DNA of 59,120 bases from CAVCAD01 sp036653735. Lineage in GTDB: Bacteria > Bacillota_I > Bacilli_A > RF39 > UBA660. The position numbers and the translations under genes were made by a program. The DNA is taken from contig JAVVTI010000003.1 in assembly GCA_036653735.1 (NCBI GenBank), positions 1 to 59,120 on the forward strand, given 5' to 3'. Of this stretch, positions 29,741 to 38,819 are shown piece after piece. The notes under the pieces were generated by a model. It saw nothing but the letters and a program-made list of their open reading frames with translations, searched no databases and was not told the origin of the DNA. Position 1 is the first letter of the stretch; the number at the start of each line of letters is the position of its first letter.

Positions 29741-32695
29741 ATGTATATAAAAGAAATAAAACTTAATGGATTTAAAAGTTTTGCTGATAAAACATCTATA
29801 GAACTTAATAATAATTTTACAGGAATAGTAGGTCCTAATGGAAGTGGTAAAAGTAATATTGTTGATGCTATAAAATGGGTATTAGGTGAACAATCAGTAA
29901 AAAGTTTAAGAGGATCATCATCTATGAGTGATGTTATATTTGCAGGTGCTCTTTTAAGAGAAAAAGCACAACGTGCTAGTGTTTCTCTAATATTTGATAA
30001 TAGTGATAAGTCTATTAATATAGATTATAATGAAGTATCTATTAAAAGATGTGTATATAGAAGTGGTGAAAATGAATATTATCTTAATAATGAAAAGTGT
30101 CGTTTAAAAGATATAACATCTCTTTTTATTGATTCTTTTAATTCTAGAGATACTTTTAATATTATAGCTCAGGGTAAAATAGATGAGATAATATCAAGTA
30201 ATCCTTATGATAGACGTATTATATTTGAAGAAGCATCAGGAGTTCTTAAATATAAAGTTAGAAAAGAAGATGCATTAAGAAAATTAGATAAAACTCATGA
30301 AAATATTGAAAGAGTAGATATCATTTTAGGTGAACTTTCATCTAATATAGAACCCTTAGAAAAGCAAGCATGTGTAGCTAAAGAATATAAGGATATAAGA
30401 GAAAAACTTGATTATTATGATATTTCTTTAATAGTAAAAGATATAACTTATAATAATAATATTTTAAAAGAAAAGACTATTAGAAAAGAAGAGTGTGAGA
30501 ATATCCTTAGTACTTTTAATAGTTTTAGTGTAAAAGAAAACGTATTAATACAGAAAGCTAAAAATAAGCTTATATCTCTAGAAGAGAAGTTAAAAAATAC
30601 TACATTATCTATTAAAAGTAGCAATGATATTCTAGCATCTCTTAATAAGAAAGTAATACTTCTTAAAGAAAGAAGTAAATATGATAATACTACTAGTACT
30701 ATACAAAAGAATATAAATAGTCTTAAAGAAAAAGAATTAATAGTTAAGAATAAGTGCTCTTTATTACAAAAAGATATTAGTATTAATAATTCCTTATATA
30801 AGAATTTGCAAGGTAAAATAGATGATTTATCTAAAGAATATAATACTGGTTTACAAAAGAAGCAAATATTTGATAATGATCTTTATAATAGTATTAAAAA
30901 GAAGTTTGAAATTACAAGCTTAATAGATAATATTTCTTCTTCAATAGAAAGAGAAAATATGCTTCCATATGCTGTTAAAAGCATTATAGGTAATAGAAGT
31001 TTATGTGGTATAGAAAGTACTATAGGACAAGCTGTTTCATGCATTGATGAGTATTTATTAGCAATAGATACAGCACTAGGTGCATCCTCTTCATTTATTA
31101 TAACTAGAAATGAAGAAGATGCTAAGAATGCTATTAATTATTTAAAAAATGATAATAAAGGAAGAGCTACATTCTTTCCTCTTACTGTTATAAAACCTAA
31201 ATCAATAGATCCTAGAGATGAAGAAGTAATAAAAAACATGAAGGGTTTTATATCTTTAGCAAGTGAATGTGTTACATATGATAAAAAGTATTATAATATT
31301 ATTAAAAATACTCTTGGTAATATAATAATAGCAGATAATATTAGTAATGCTGCTACTATTAGTAAGAGTGTATTTCATAAGTATAGAGTAGTAACTCTTG
31401 ATGGTAATATTATTCATGTAGGAGGCTCTTTAACAGGAGGTAGTTTTAAAAGTAATAATTCTTTATTAACTGAGAAATATGAATTAATAAGACAAGAAAA
31501 TATTCTTAAGGAAATCATGCTTAAAATTAATGATCAAGAAAAGATTACTGAAGAACTTGAGTTTAATAATGAAACTATAAAAGAAAAGATATATAAAACT
31601 AATATAGAACTTATTAGTGTTAAAGAATTACTTAATATTAAGAATAAAGAACTTGAGGCATATTCTTGTGAATATAAAGATTTAGTAGATGAAATAAAAA
31701 CACTTACTTCTAGTGATAAGTCTTTAGTAAATGAAGAAGAAAAGACTCTTAATGAATACTATAAGAATGCACAGCAAAAAGAACTTCTTATTAAAGATGA
31801 AACTATTATTACTAAAGAAATATCTTCTATTAAAGATGATATTAATGATAGAGAAAGTAATTTAAAACTTAAGGGAAGTAAATATAATTCATTAACTAAT
31901 GAACTTAAAGAAATAGATGTACTTATTTTTAAGACTAATTATACTCAAGATTCATTATTAAGTAGATTAAATGAAGACTATAATCTTACATATGAAAAAG
32001 CTATTACAATGTATGAAATTAATGATGAACTTGAAAATAAGAGAGAAGAAGTTGTTAATCTTAAAAGACGACTTAAATCTTTAGGAGATGTAAATATATC
32101 TAGTATAGAAGAGTTTGATAGAGTAAGCGTTAGATATAATTACTTAAATACTCAAAAAGAAGACTTACTTCTTAGTGAAAAAGATTTACTTAAAATAATA
32201 GATGAATTAGATGAAATTATGTCTAAGAGATTTGAAAGTACTTTTAATCAAATAAATAAAGAATTTAATAATGTATTTAAATCACTTTTTGGTGGAGGAG
32301 AAGCATATTTAAAATTTACTAATCCAGATGATATACTTTCAACCGGTATTTTAGTTCAGGCTATTCCAAAAGGTAAAACATTAAAGTCTATTTCATTATT
32401 ATCTGGTGGAGAAAAAGCTTTAACAGCAGTTAGCTTATTATTTGCTATTATGAATTTAAAAAAAGTTCCATTTGTAATACTTGATGAAGTAGAATCAGCA
32501 CTAGATGAGGCAAATGTTGATAAGTTTGGATCTTACCTAGAGCATTATAGAGATAAGACTCAATTATTAATAATAACTCATAAGAAAAAAACAATGGAGT
32601 ATGTTGATACCTTGTATGGTGTAACCATGCAAGAAAGTGGTGTTAGTAAGTTAGTTAGTGTTAATCTAGAAGATGACAAAGAAGAAAAGAAGTAA
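29741..32695 (+). CDS. smc: Chromosome segregation ATPase SMC (short-armed)
   Basis: Core of bacterial condensin. The 984-residue protein has Walker A GPNGSGKSN (about residues 32-40), KWVLGEQSVKSLRG, two coiled-coil arms, a hinge near residues 410-560 (GRATFFPL; LDGNIIHVGGSLTGGS), the signature LSGGEKALTA, and Walker B FVILDEVESALDEANV. Typical SMC is near 1,180 residues. Head and hinge are complete, so the missing length comes from the coiled-coil arms. It begins 16 nt after rnc. A bidirectional terminator overlaps its stop codon. ScpA/ScpB are not in the window. Confidence 0.96.
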   Translation: MYIKEIKLNGFKSFADKTSIELNNNFTGIVGPNGSGKSNIVDAIKWVLGEQSVKSLRGSSSMSDVIFAGALLREKAQRASVSLIFDNSDKSINIDYNEVSIKRCVYRSGENEYYLNNEKCRLKDITSLFIDSFNSRDTFNIIAQGKIDEIISSNPYDRRIIFEEASGVLKYKVRKEDALRKLDKTHENIERVDIILGELSSNIEPLEKQACVAKEYKDIREKLDYYDISLIVKDITYNNNILKEKTIRKEECENILSTFNSFSVKENVLIQKAKNKLISLEEKLKNTTLSIKSSNDILASLNKKVILLKERSKYDNTTSTIQKNINSLKEKELIVKNKCSLLQKDISINNSLYKNLQGKIDDLSKEYNTGLQKKQIFDNDLYNSIKKKFEITSLIDNISSSIERENMLPYAVKSIIGNRSLCGIESTIGQAVSCIDEYLLAIDTALGASSSFIITRNEEDAKNAINYLKNDNKGRATFFPLTVIKPKSIDPRDEEVIKNMKGFISLASECVTYDKKYYNIIKNTLGNIIIADNISNAATISKSVFHKYRVVTLDGNIIHVGGSLTGGSFKSNNSLLTEKYELIRQENILKEIMLKINDQEKITEELEFNNETIKEKIYKTNIELISVKELLNIKNKELEAYSCEYKDLVDEIKTLTSSDKSLVNEEEKTLNEYYKNAQQKELLIKDETIITKEISSIKDDINDRESNLKLKGSKYNSLTNELKEIDVLIFKTNYTQDSLLSRLNEDYNLTYEKAITMYEINDELENKREEVVNLKRRLKSLGDVNISSIEEFDRVSVRYNYLNTQKEDLLLSEKDLLKIIDELDEIMSKRFESTFNQINKEFNNVFKSLFGGGEAYLKFTNPDDILSTGILVQAIPKGKTLKSISLLSGGEKALTAVSLLFAIMNLKKVPFVILDEVESALDEANVDKFGSYLEHYRDKTQLLIITHKKKTMEYVDTLYGVTMQESGVSKLVSVNLEDDKEEKK

Positions 32696-32712
32696 CTTTA
32701 GTTACTTCTTTT
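32685..32712. terminator. Bidirectional terminator overlapping smc and the next gene's end
   Basis: AAAAGAAGTAAC pairs with GTTACTTCTTTT (12 bp, TTTA loop). It contains the stop codons of both convergent genes. Confidence 0.8.
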
Positions 32713-33262
32713 CATTAGTACTTGGAATTTCATTTGTACTTGAGGGTTCATTTAATTTTATTGTAAGTGGAACTTTAGTATTAATTATAGCAGTTACATT
32801 ATTACCATTAACCTTATATGTAAGACCATTATTTAATGTATAATTATTTAAGTTAGTTTTTTCTAATGTATAGAATGTTTCTTCACTATCTCTACCATTC
32901 ATAATAGAAATACTATCTACTAAAACTTTAAATATAGTATTTTGTATAGATGAAGTTTTATCAAAGTTATATGTAAGAAGTCCATTATCATAATCAATAG
33001 TATATTTTCTATTATAAATAGTAGTTACATATTTAACTTCTATTTTTTTATGTATTGTTTTAGCACTAAGTGTAGTATTATATTTTTCAAAGTAAATTAC
33101 ACTTTTACTTTTATTAAATTCTGATGAAATATTCTTTAGTATTTTTGTTTCATTATAAGTTATTTTATTATTCTTATAATATATTAGAAAACCTAATATA
33201 CCAAAGAGAAGTGATACAAAGCATATACTTCCATAAATTATTAATCTAAACTTGTTTTTCAT
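32702..33262 (-). CDS. Unknown single-pass, extracytoplasmic protein
   Basis: 186 residues. One membrane anchor (about residues 9-30) is followed by a polar, threonine- and asparagine-rich domain predicted to lie outside the cell, ending in a short P/S/T/N-rich repeat (EPSSTNEIPSTNEKK). No known family is recognised. An AAGAGG site precedes ATG 33262; an upstream in-frame ATG adds nine residues without an SD. It precedes def on the same strand in the reverse direction but is separated from it by 50 nt. Confidence 0.7.
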   Translation of the reverse strand: MKNKFRLIIYGSICFVSLLFGILGFLIYYKNNKITYNETKILKNISSEFNKSKSVIYFEKYNTTLSAKTIHKKIEVKYVTTIYNRKYTIDYDNGLLTYNFDKTSSIQNTIFKVLVDSISIMNGRDSEETFYTLEKTNLNNYTLNNGLTYKVNGNNVTAIINTKVPLTIKLNEPSSTNEIPSTNEKK

Positions 33263-33318
33263 AAATACCTCTTTCTTACTATATATCATTATAGCAAAAA
33301 AAAAGAAAATAATAAAGT

Positions 33319-33870
33319 TTAAATTGCTCTATAAATATCTTTTCCTTTATTTGGATTATAATTATCAATTCTATCAATAAATAAAATACCATTTAGATGA
33401 TCTATTTCATGTTGAAAAGCAACTGCAATTTCTTCTCTAACTCTTAGTTCTTTTTTATTACCTTCTAAGTCATAATATTCAATACTTATGCGAGCATTTC
33501 TTAATACTATTCCATCTACTTCTTTATTAACACTAAGACAGCCTTCACCTTCCTCAACATATATAAGCTCCCTAGATAAACTTATTTCCTTAGGATTTAT
33601 TATAGTGTATTCTTCAAAAGTTCCATTTTCTCTTTTGTAAGATATAATAAATATTCTTTTTAAGTAACCTAATTGTACAAAAGAAAGCCCCATACCAGGT
33701 CTTATATTATGTTTTTTAGCATACTTTTCATCTTGACTAAGTCTTAAATAAGAAGTAATATCATTAATTAGTTTTTTAGTTTCATCATCAATAGGAAATT
33801 TAACATCCTTACTAATTTGTCTTAATATCTTATCTTTTTTTTCATCCAATATTTGTTCTTGTTTTATCAT
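33319..33870 (-). CDS. def: Peptide deformylase
   Basis: Removes the formyl group from nascent N-terminal methionine; metal-dependent. The 183-residue protein has motif 1 GMGLSFVQ (residues 59-66, a variant of GxGxAAxQ), motif 2 EGCLS (109-113, cysteine metal ligand) and motif 3 HEIDH (154-158, two histidine ligands and the catalytic glutamate). The N-terminal extension and length fit the type 2 enzymes of Gram-positive bacteria. A TATAAT and a GAGG site lie upstream on the minus strand. Confidence 0.96.
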   Translation of the reverse strand: MIKQEQILDEKKDKILRQISKDVKFPIDDETKKLINDITSYLRLSQDEKYAKKHNIRPGMGLSFVQLGYLKRIFIISYKRENGTFEEYTIINPKEISLSRELIYVEEGEGCLSVNKEVDGIVLRNARISIEYYDLEGNKKELRVREEIAVAFQHEIDHLNGILFIDRIDNYNPNKGKDIYRAI

Positions 33871-33942
33871 ATTTTGCCTCGCCTGCTATAAATTATATCA
33901 AACTCACAAGTTTTTATCAATCATTATAATTATATAATAGTA

Positions 33943-33968
33943 AAAAGGAAGTTTTAATACTTCCTTTT
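33943..33968 (-). terminator. Terminator of the YjcZ-like gene
   Basis: AAAAGGAAGT pairs with ACTTCCTTTT (10 bp) around TTTAAT; it directly follows the minus-strand stop codon. Confidence 0.7.
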
Positions 33969-34134
33969 ATCTGTTTGAACAATTATTAAATCCTGCCCCA
34001 AATACTATAACTAGTAAAATGAATAGTACTAGAATTATAGCTGCTCCATATCCAGAGCCTCCACAACAAGTAGGCGCTTGAGAGCAAGAAGGAGCAACAT
34101 TACCATAACCACCATTGTAACCATAATAATACAT
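33967..34134 (-). CDS. YjcZ-like glycine/tyrosine-rich tiny membrane protein
   Basis: 55 residues. The N-terminal half is YYYGYNGGYG followed by a cysteine-containing stretch (PSCSQAPTCCGG). The C-terminal half, GYGAAIILVLFILLVIVFGAGF, matches the hydrophobic tail of YjcZ/SscA-like small proteins of Bacillota. A perfect AGGAGG precedes the ATG. Upstream on the minus strand is TTGACA (34194-34189), 18-bp spacer, TAAACT. In spore formers some relatives are coat-associated, but similar proteins occur in non-sporulators. No other sporulation gene is certain here. Confidence 0.8.
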   Translation of the reverse strand: MYYYGYNGGYGNVAPSCSQAPTCCGGSGYGAAIILVLFILLVIVFGAGFNNCSNR

Positions 34135-34211
34135 ATATTTCTAACCTCCTTTATTATCTATATTAGTTTACGCAATAGAGTATAAATTTGTCAATGAAAA
34201 TGCCTATTTAT

Positions 34212-34240
34212 TTGGATAAATATAAAAAATATGATATATT
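34212..34240 (+). promoter_or_regulatory. Promoter giving a leaderless ftsW mRNA
   Basis: TTGGAT, 17-bp spacer containing a TGA extension, TATATT, then 6 nt to the ATG at 34247. There is no SD. Confidence 0.65.
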
Positions 34241-34246
34241 TATATT

Positions 34247-35404
34247 ATGAAAAATAATAAGATTTTTAAATATTTGGATAAACCTTTATTAATAATGTGT
34301 ATAATGTATTCATTTATAGGGGTTCTTATGGTACTTTCAGCATCAAGTGTAAAAGCTGTTATATTAAATGGAGTAAGTCCATATTATTATTTTTTTAAAC
34401 AATTAATTATATATTGTATTGGTTATTTAGGTGGATTAATTATATTAACAATACCAACCTCTAAATATAAGAAATTTCTTCCTTTAATACTAGTAGGTAT
34501 TTTAGTTTCCTTAGTTCTTCTTTTAATATATGGAAAGTTTACTAACAGTTCTAGAAGTTGGTTTTATTTTGGAGGCTTTGGTATTCAGCCTAGTGAATTT
34601 GCTAAACTTGCTATTATTATATATTTAGGGGTATTTTTTGGAGAACAAAGTAAGAAGAAGGGAAGAAAGTATGCATTTTTAATACCTATAATATATTCTA
34701 TTATTGTATTTGTTTTAGTATATGAACAACCCGATCTAGGTACTTCTTTAATAATAGGTATAATTACTTTTTTAACTTTCTTAGTAATCCCTATGGGTAA
34801 TAATAAGGCAGCATACATAACTAAAATAGGTGGCGGAGTATGCGTTGTTTTATTATTCTTATTTATGCTCTTCGGTAGTAATATACTTAATGATTCTCAA
34901 GCTAAGAGGTTAAATTATAAAAACCCATGTGATAGATATACAGATGTTACTGGTTATCAAGTATGTAATGGATTTATTGCTTTTAATGGTGGTGGATTAT
35001 TTGGTAAAGGAATAGGTGCATCTACACAGAAATATCTATATTTACCTGAGGCACATACTGATTTTATATTTCCTATATTTGTAGAGGAACTCGGAGTACT
35101 TTGCGGTATAGCACTTATTCTAGGATTTATTTTTATAATATACAAAATATTTAAAATAGCTTCTTCATCCTTTAATTTAAGAAATTCTATTATTTGTTAT
35201 GGAATAGGCATATATTTATTAGCACATTTATTTTTAAACTTAGGTGGTGTTTTAGCTCTTATTCCTTTAACTGGCGTATCTCTTCCTTTCTTAAGTTATG
35301 GTGGTAGTTTTAATATAACACTTATTGTTGCTATGTTTATTGTTCAAAAAATTAATGTTGAAAATAAACAGTTTAAGATTAAAAATGAAATAAAAAATAT
35401 ATAA
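34247..35404 (+). CDS. ftsW: FtsW/RodA/SpoVE family peptidoglycan glycosyltransferase
   Basis: SEDS-family polymerase that makes glycan strands from lipid II. The 385-residue protein has about ten membrane helices, the conserved FGGFGIQPSEFAKLAIIIYL segment, EQPDLGTSLIIG with the catalytic aspartate region, AHTDFIFPIFVEELG, and the C-terminal GVSLPFLSYGGS. Sequence alone does not separate FtsW (division) from RodA (elongation). The QPSE and SYGGS forms fit FtsW. No penicillin-binding protein adjoins it. The start ATG lies 6 nt behind its -10 box, so it is likely leaderless. Confidence 0.93.
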   Translation: MKNNKIFKYLDKPLLIMCIMYSFIGVLMVLSASSVKAVILNGVSPYYYFFKQLIIYCIGYLGGLIILTIPTSKYKKFLPLILVGILVSLVLLLIYGKFTNSSRSWFYFGGFGIQPSEFAKLAIIIYLGVFFGEQSKKKGRKYAFLIPIIYSIIVFVLVYEQPDLGTSLIIGIITFLTFLVIPMGNNKAAYITKIGGGVCVVLLFLFMLFGSNILNDSQAKRLNYKNPCDRYTDVTGYQVCNGFIAFNGGGLFGKGIGASTQKYLYLPEAHTDFIFPIFVEELGVLCGIALILGFIFIIYKIFKIASSSFNLRNSIICYGIGIYLLAHLFLNLGGVLALIPLTGVSLPFLSYGGSFNITLIVAMFIVQKINVENKQFKIKNEIKNI

Positions 35405-35420
35405 TGTTAACAAAGTATTA

Positions 35421-35463
35421 ATTATTAAAAATGAGCATATTTATTATGCTTGTTTTTAATAAT
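35421..35463 (+). terminator. Terminator after ftsW, long interrupted stem
   Basis: Outer stem ATTATTAAAAA/TTTTTAATAAT (11 bp) and inner stem AGCATA/TATGCT (6 bp), separated by a 2-nt bulge on each side. A further partial hairpin with a T-run lies near 35510-35545. Confidence 0.7.
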
Positions 35464-35585
35464 TCGTAATATATCAATTTTATAAATTAAAAAGCTAAAT
35501 GTTAATTTAATAGTAAAAATGGTCATTTGCTATTTTTATTTTAGTATAGTATGTTATTCATGTCACTTAAGAAAGGAGGTGAAAC

Positions 35586-36308
35586 ATGGACTTTTTAAAT
35601 AATATAAAAGAGTTATTAATAAAATATAAAAAGCAAATAATCATAGTATCATCTATTTTTATTACCTTTATTATTTCTTGTGCTGGAATATATATTTATT
35701 ATTCTACTGATAATAAAGAAGCTGATAATATGGTTGCAATAGAATCACCAATTAAAAAGGAATCTAGTATGATACCTGAAGCTTCTTCTATAATAGAAAA
35801 TAAGATTTTTGTAGATATAAAAGGTAAAGTAAATAAGCCTGGTGTATATGAAATGAATAAGGATGATAAAGTAATAGATGTTATCAATAGAGCACAAGGT
35901 TTATCTAAAGGTGCTAGTACTGAATATATAAATTTATCTAAAAAAGTAACTCCTGAAATGGTAATAATTATATATTCATGTGATGAAGTTAGCAAATTAA
36001 TAGTAAGTAAAGTTATAATACCTAAAGAAAAACCAATTATAAAAAATGATGCTCAAATTAAAGATACTATAGATAAAGATAACAAAGAAGAAGTAAAAGA
36101 AGATAAAGAAGTAAGTAAAAAAATAAATATTAACAGTGATGATATTGAAGAACTTAAAAAGATAAAAGGTATAGGGGATGCTAAAGCTAAAAAGATACTT
36201 GATTATAGAAAAGAGAAGGGTAACTTTAAGAAAATAGAGGATATTAAAGAAGTTAGTGGTATATCTGATGTTACGTTTAATAAGATTAAGGAAGATATTA
36301 CTGTGTGA
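35586..36308 (+). CDS. comEA: Competence protein ComEA (DNA receptor)
   Basis: Membrane-anchored double-stranded DNA-binding protein of the transformation machinery. The 240-residue protein has one membrane helix (about residues 18-38), an SLBB domain (about 75-135, IFVDIKGKVNKPGVYEM) and a C-terminal helix-hairpin-helix domain (about 180-240, INSDDIEELKKIKGIGDAKA). The spacer between the domains is lysine/glutamate-rich. A strong SD (AAAGGAGG) precedes the ATG. comEC overlaps its 3' end. Confidence 0.93.
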   Translation: MDFLNNIKELLIKYKKQIIIVSSIFITFIISCAGIYIYYSTDNKEADNMVAIESPIKKESSMIPEASSIIENKIFVDIKGKVNKPGVYEMNKDDKVIDVINRAQGLSKGASTEYINLSKKVTPEMVIIIYSCDEVSKLIVSKVIIPKEKPIIKNDAQIKDTIDKDNKEEVKEDKEVSKKININSDDIEELKKIKGIGDAKAKKILDYRKEKGNFKKIEDIKEVSGISDVTFNKIKEDITV

Positions 36309-38370
36309 AAAAATATATTATATATTATTTGCCCTAGTTACTCTATATGCTTTATTATACATAAATTTAATTAATTATAAGTCTAACTATAATTTATCTA
36401 ATACAAATTATATATGTACTGTAGAATCTTTTGTAATTGATGGAAATAAATTAACTCTTAAATTAAAAGGAAAAGATAAGTTAATAGGTTCATATTATTT
36501 TGATAGTAAAAAAGATATTAATAATTTTATTAATAATGTTAATTTAGGCGATACTTTATCTATTAATGGAACACTTATTAAACCTAAAAATAATACTGTA
36601 CCTAATGTATTTAATTATAAGAAATACCTATATAATAAGAATATACACTATATACTTAATATAGATGAATATAAAGTATTTAAAAAAAACAAGAATATTT
36701 TATATAGTATTAAGAATTTATTTTATAAAAAATGCTATAAAAGTAAAAACAGAGATTATTATTATACTTTTTTAGTAGGAGAAAAAAAGTATGTAGGTTC
36801 AGTTTATAATAAAAGTTATAGTATAAATGGAATAAGTCATTTATTTTCATTATCAGGTTTACATGTTACTGTATTTTCATTAATGATACTTTTTATATTA
36901 AATAAAACTAAATTAAGTGAGATGACTAAGCATATTATTATATTTATTGTTCTTATGTTATTATGTTTTATAACAGCATTTTTACCCTCTATTACAAGAT
37001 CAGTCTTATTTTTCTTTTTATTAGGTATTAATAAAATACAAAGTTTCTATATATCTACTGATAATGTTTTACTTATTGTATATGTTATATTAGTTATAAT
37101 TAATCCTTTTATTATACTTGATCTAGGTTTTGAATTATCATTTACTATTACATATTTCTTAGTACTAGGATCTTCTTATTTTAATAGTAAAAATTATTTT
37201 ATAAATGTATTAAAAGTAAGTGTTTTATCGTTTATAGCATCAGCACCTATTCTTATATATAATTTTTATACAGTTAATATATTATCCATTATTATAAATA
37301 TATTCTTTGTTCCATTTGTATCTTATATAGTTTATCCAGCCTCTCTTATAACATTTATATTTCCATTTTTATCTGGTGTATTTAACATTCTTTGTATATT
37401 TATGGAAAAAGTTTCATATGAAGTAAGTAAATTGAATTTCTTATCCATTAGTATTCCTAAGATACCACTAGTATTATTATTTATTTATTTTATTATTCTT
37501 TTTTATATTCTTAAGACTAAGAAGAAGAAATACATGTTTTTTCTTCTAGTAATAATGCTTATAACATATATTTATCCTTTCCTTAATAATAAAACTAAAG
37601 TATATTTTTTAGATGTTGGACAAGGAGACTGTACTTTAGTAGTTACTCCACACTTAAGAAAGACTATCCTTATAGATACTGGTGGTAAGATGGAATATAA
37701 GGAAGATGAGTGGAAAGAAAAAAATAATAAAGTTTCATTATCTGAAAGTACTATTATTCCATTTTTGAAAAGTATAGGTGTTAAAAAAATAGATATAATG
37801 TTACTTACTCATGGTCATGATGATCATCTAGGAGAAGCTAATAATATTATGAAGTCTATTAAAACTAATAAAGTTTATATTAATAAGGGAAAAATAAACA
37901 GTTTAGAAAGTAAGCTTATTAAAAAAGAAGTATTTAATAAAAGTAAACTTAATATTGATAATGTTACAATATATAATTTAGAACATAAGATATTTAATGA
38001 TGAGAATAGTGATAGTATTGTACTATTAATGGTTATAAATAATAAAAGATTTCTATTAATGGGGGATGCAACTAAACAAACAGAAGAGGATATATTATCT
38101 AAATATGATTTTTCTTCTATAGATGTTCTTAAGGTAGGTCATCATGGTAGTAAGACAAGTAGCGGAGAAAACTTCATTACTAAAGTTAACCCTAAAGTAT
38201 CTATTATAAGTGCTGGACTTGATAACAAGTTTAATCATCCTAACTATGAAACTATTAATTTATTTAATAAATATAATTATAAATATTTAATTACTTTTAA
38301 AACTGGAAGTATTATTTATGAGTTAAATGATAAAAGTATGAGCAAAAAAATTCTTTTACCATATAATTAA
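36268..38370 (+). CDS. comEC: Competence protein ComEC (DNA uptake channel)
   Basis: Inner-membrane channel that takes up single-stranded DNA. About 700 residues. The N-terminal soluble part is followed by the competence membrane domain (about ten helices, with SHLFSLSGLHVTVFSL) and a C-terminal metallo-beta-lactamase domain (VYFLDVGQGDCTLV; LLTHGHDDHLGEA; LLMGDATKQTEED; VGHHGSKTSS). The start is uncertain. ATG 36268 overlaps comEA by 41 nt and has no good SD, and the frame also opens further upstream at GTG 36256. With comEA it makes up two of the central uptake proteins. Pilus genes are not in the window. Confidence 0.93.
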   Translation: MLRLIRLRKILLCEKIYYILFALVTLYALLYINLINYKSNYNLSNTNYICTVESFVIDGNKLTLKLKGKDKLIGSYYFDSKKDINNFINNVNLGDTLSINGTLIKPKNNTVPNVFNYKKYLYNKNIHYILNIDEYKVFKKNKNILYSIKNLFYKKCYKSKNRDYYYTFLVGEKKYVGSVYNKSYSINGISHLFSLSGLHVTVFSLMILFILNKTKLSEMTKHIIIFIVLMLLCFITAFLPSITRSVLFFFLLGINKIQSFYISTDNVLLIVYVILVIINPFIILDLGFELSFTITYFLVLGSSYFNSKNYFINVLKVSVLSFIASAPILIYNFYTVNILSIIINIFFVPFVSYIVYPASLITFIFPFLSGVFNILCIFMEKVSYEVSKLNFLSISIPKIPLVLLFIYFIILFYILKTKKKKYMFFLLVIMLITYIYPFLNNKTKVYFLDVGQGDCTLVVTPHLRKTILIDTGGKMEYKEDEWKEKNNKVSLSESTIIPFLKSIGVKKIDIMLLTHGHDDHLGEANNIMKSIKTNKVYINKGKINSLESKLIKKEVFNKSKLNIDNVTIYNLEHKIFNDENSDSIVLLMVINNKRFLLMGDATKQTEEDILSKYDFSSIDVLKVGHHGSKTSSGENFITKVNPKVSIISAGLDNKFNHPNYETINLFNKYNYKYLITFKTGSIIYELNDKSMSKKILLPYN

Positions 38371-38403
38371 GTATACATCTTATAAGATGTTTATATATAT
38401 CTT

Positions 38404-38425
38404 GGGAGAAATTTCTCCCTTTTTA
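38404..38425 (+). terminator. Terminator of the comEA-comEC operon
   Basis: Perfect palindrome GGGAGAAATTTCTCCC followed by five T. A second palindrome (ACATCTTATAAGATGT) lies just upstream at 38374-38389. Confidence 0.85.
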
Positions 38426-38529
38426 TGTTGTAGAATTTTTTTATAAATGTTTAAGTTTTTAATGATTTTTTTAGCTATATGTTATATAATACTTATGTGC
38501 GTAGGTATTGTTTTAGGGAGGATGATTTT

Positions 38530-38808
38530 TTGTACGAAGAATTTAATTGTTTAAATGATGTTTTTAATAGAGTTAAACCAGCATTATATAGTAAAGTAGA
38601 AGAACTTAAAAGAAATAATATTTCTTATGTAAAGGAAGAAGATATATGGAATTTTTTAAGTACTAAGTTATGGAGAAATAAAAGTAACTTAAATATATCT
38701 GAGATAGTATCAGATATATTTGATACAAGTAATGAAGAAATAAAATCATATGTTTTATCCTTACTAGAAAAAGAAAAAAGATACGCAAATAAAGAAAGTT
38801 TATTATGA
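38530..38808 (+). CDS. comN: ComN-type post-transcriptional regulator
   Basis: 92 residues. The core KPALYSKVEELKRNNISYVKEEDIWNFL followed by LW and a C-terminal helix matches ComN (YrzD) of Bacillus, which post-transcriptionally promotes comE expression and lies beside secDF as here. The start is TTG 38530 behind AGGGAGG (38515-38521). The upstream ATG at 38479 precedes the -10 box (TATAAT, 38485-38490) and is not transcribed from it. Its stop overlaps the first ATG of the secDF frame. Confidence 0.85.
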   Translation: MYEEFNCLNDVFNRVKPALYSKVEELKRNNISYVKEEDIWNFLSTKLWRNKSNLNISEIVSDIFDTSNEEIKSYVLSLLEKEKRYANKESLL

Positions 38809-38819
38809 GGAGTGAAGTT

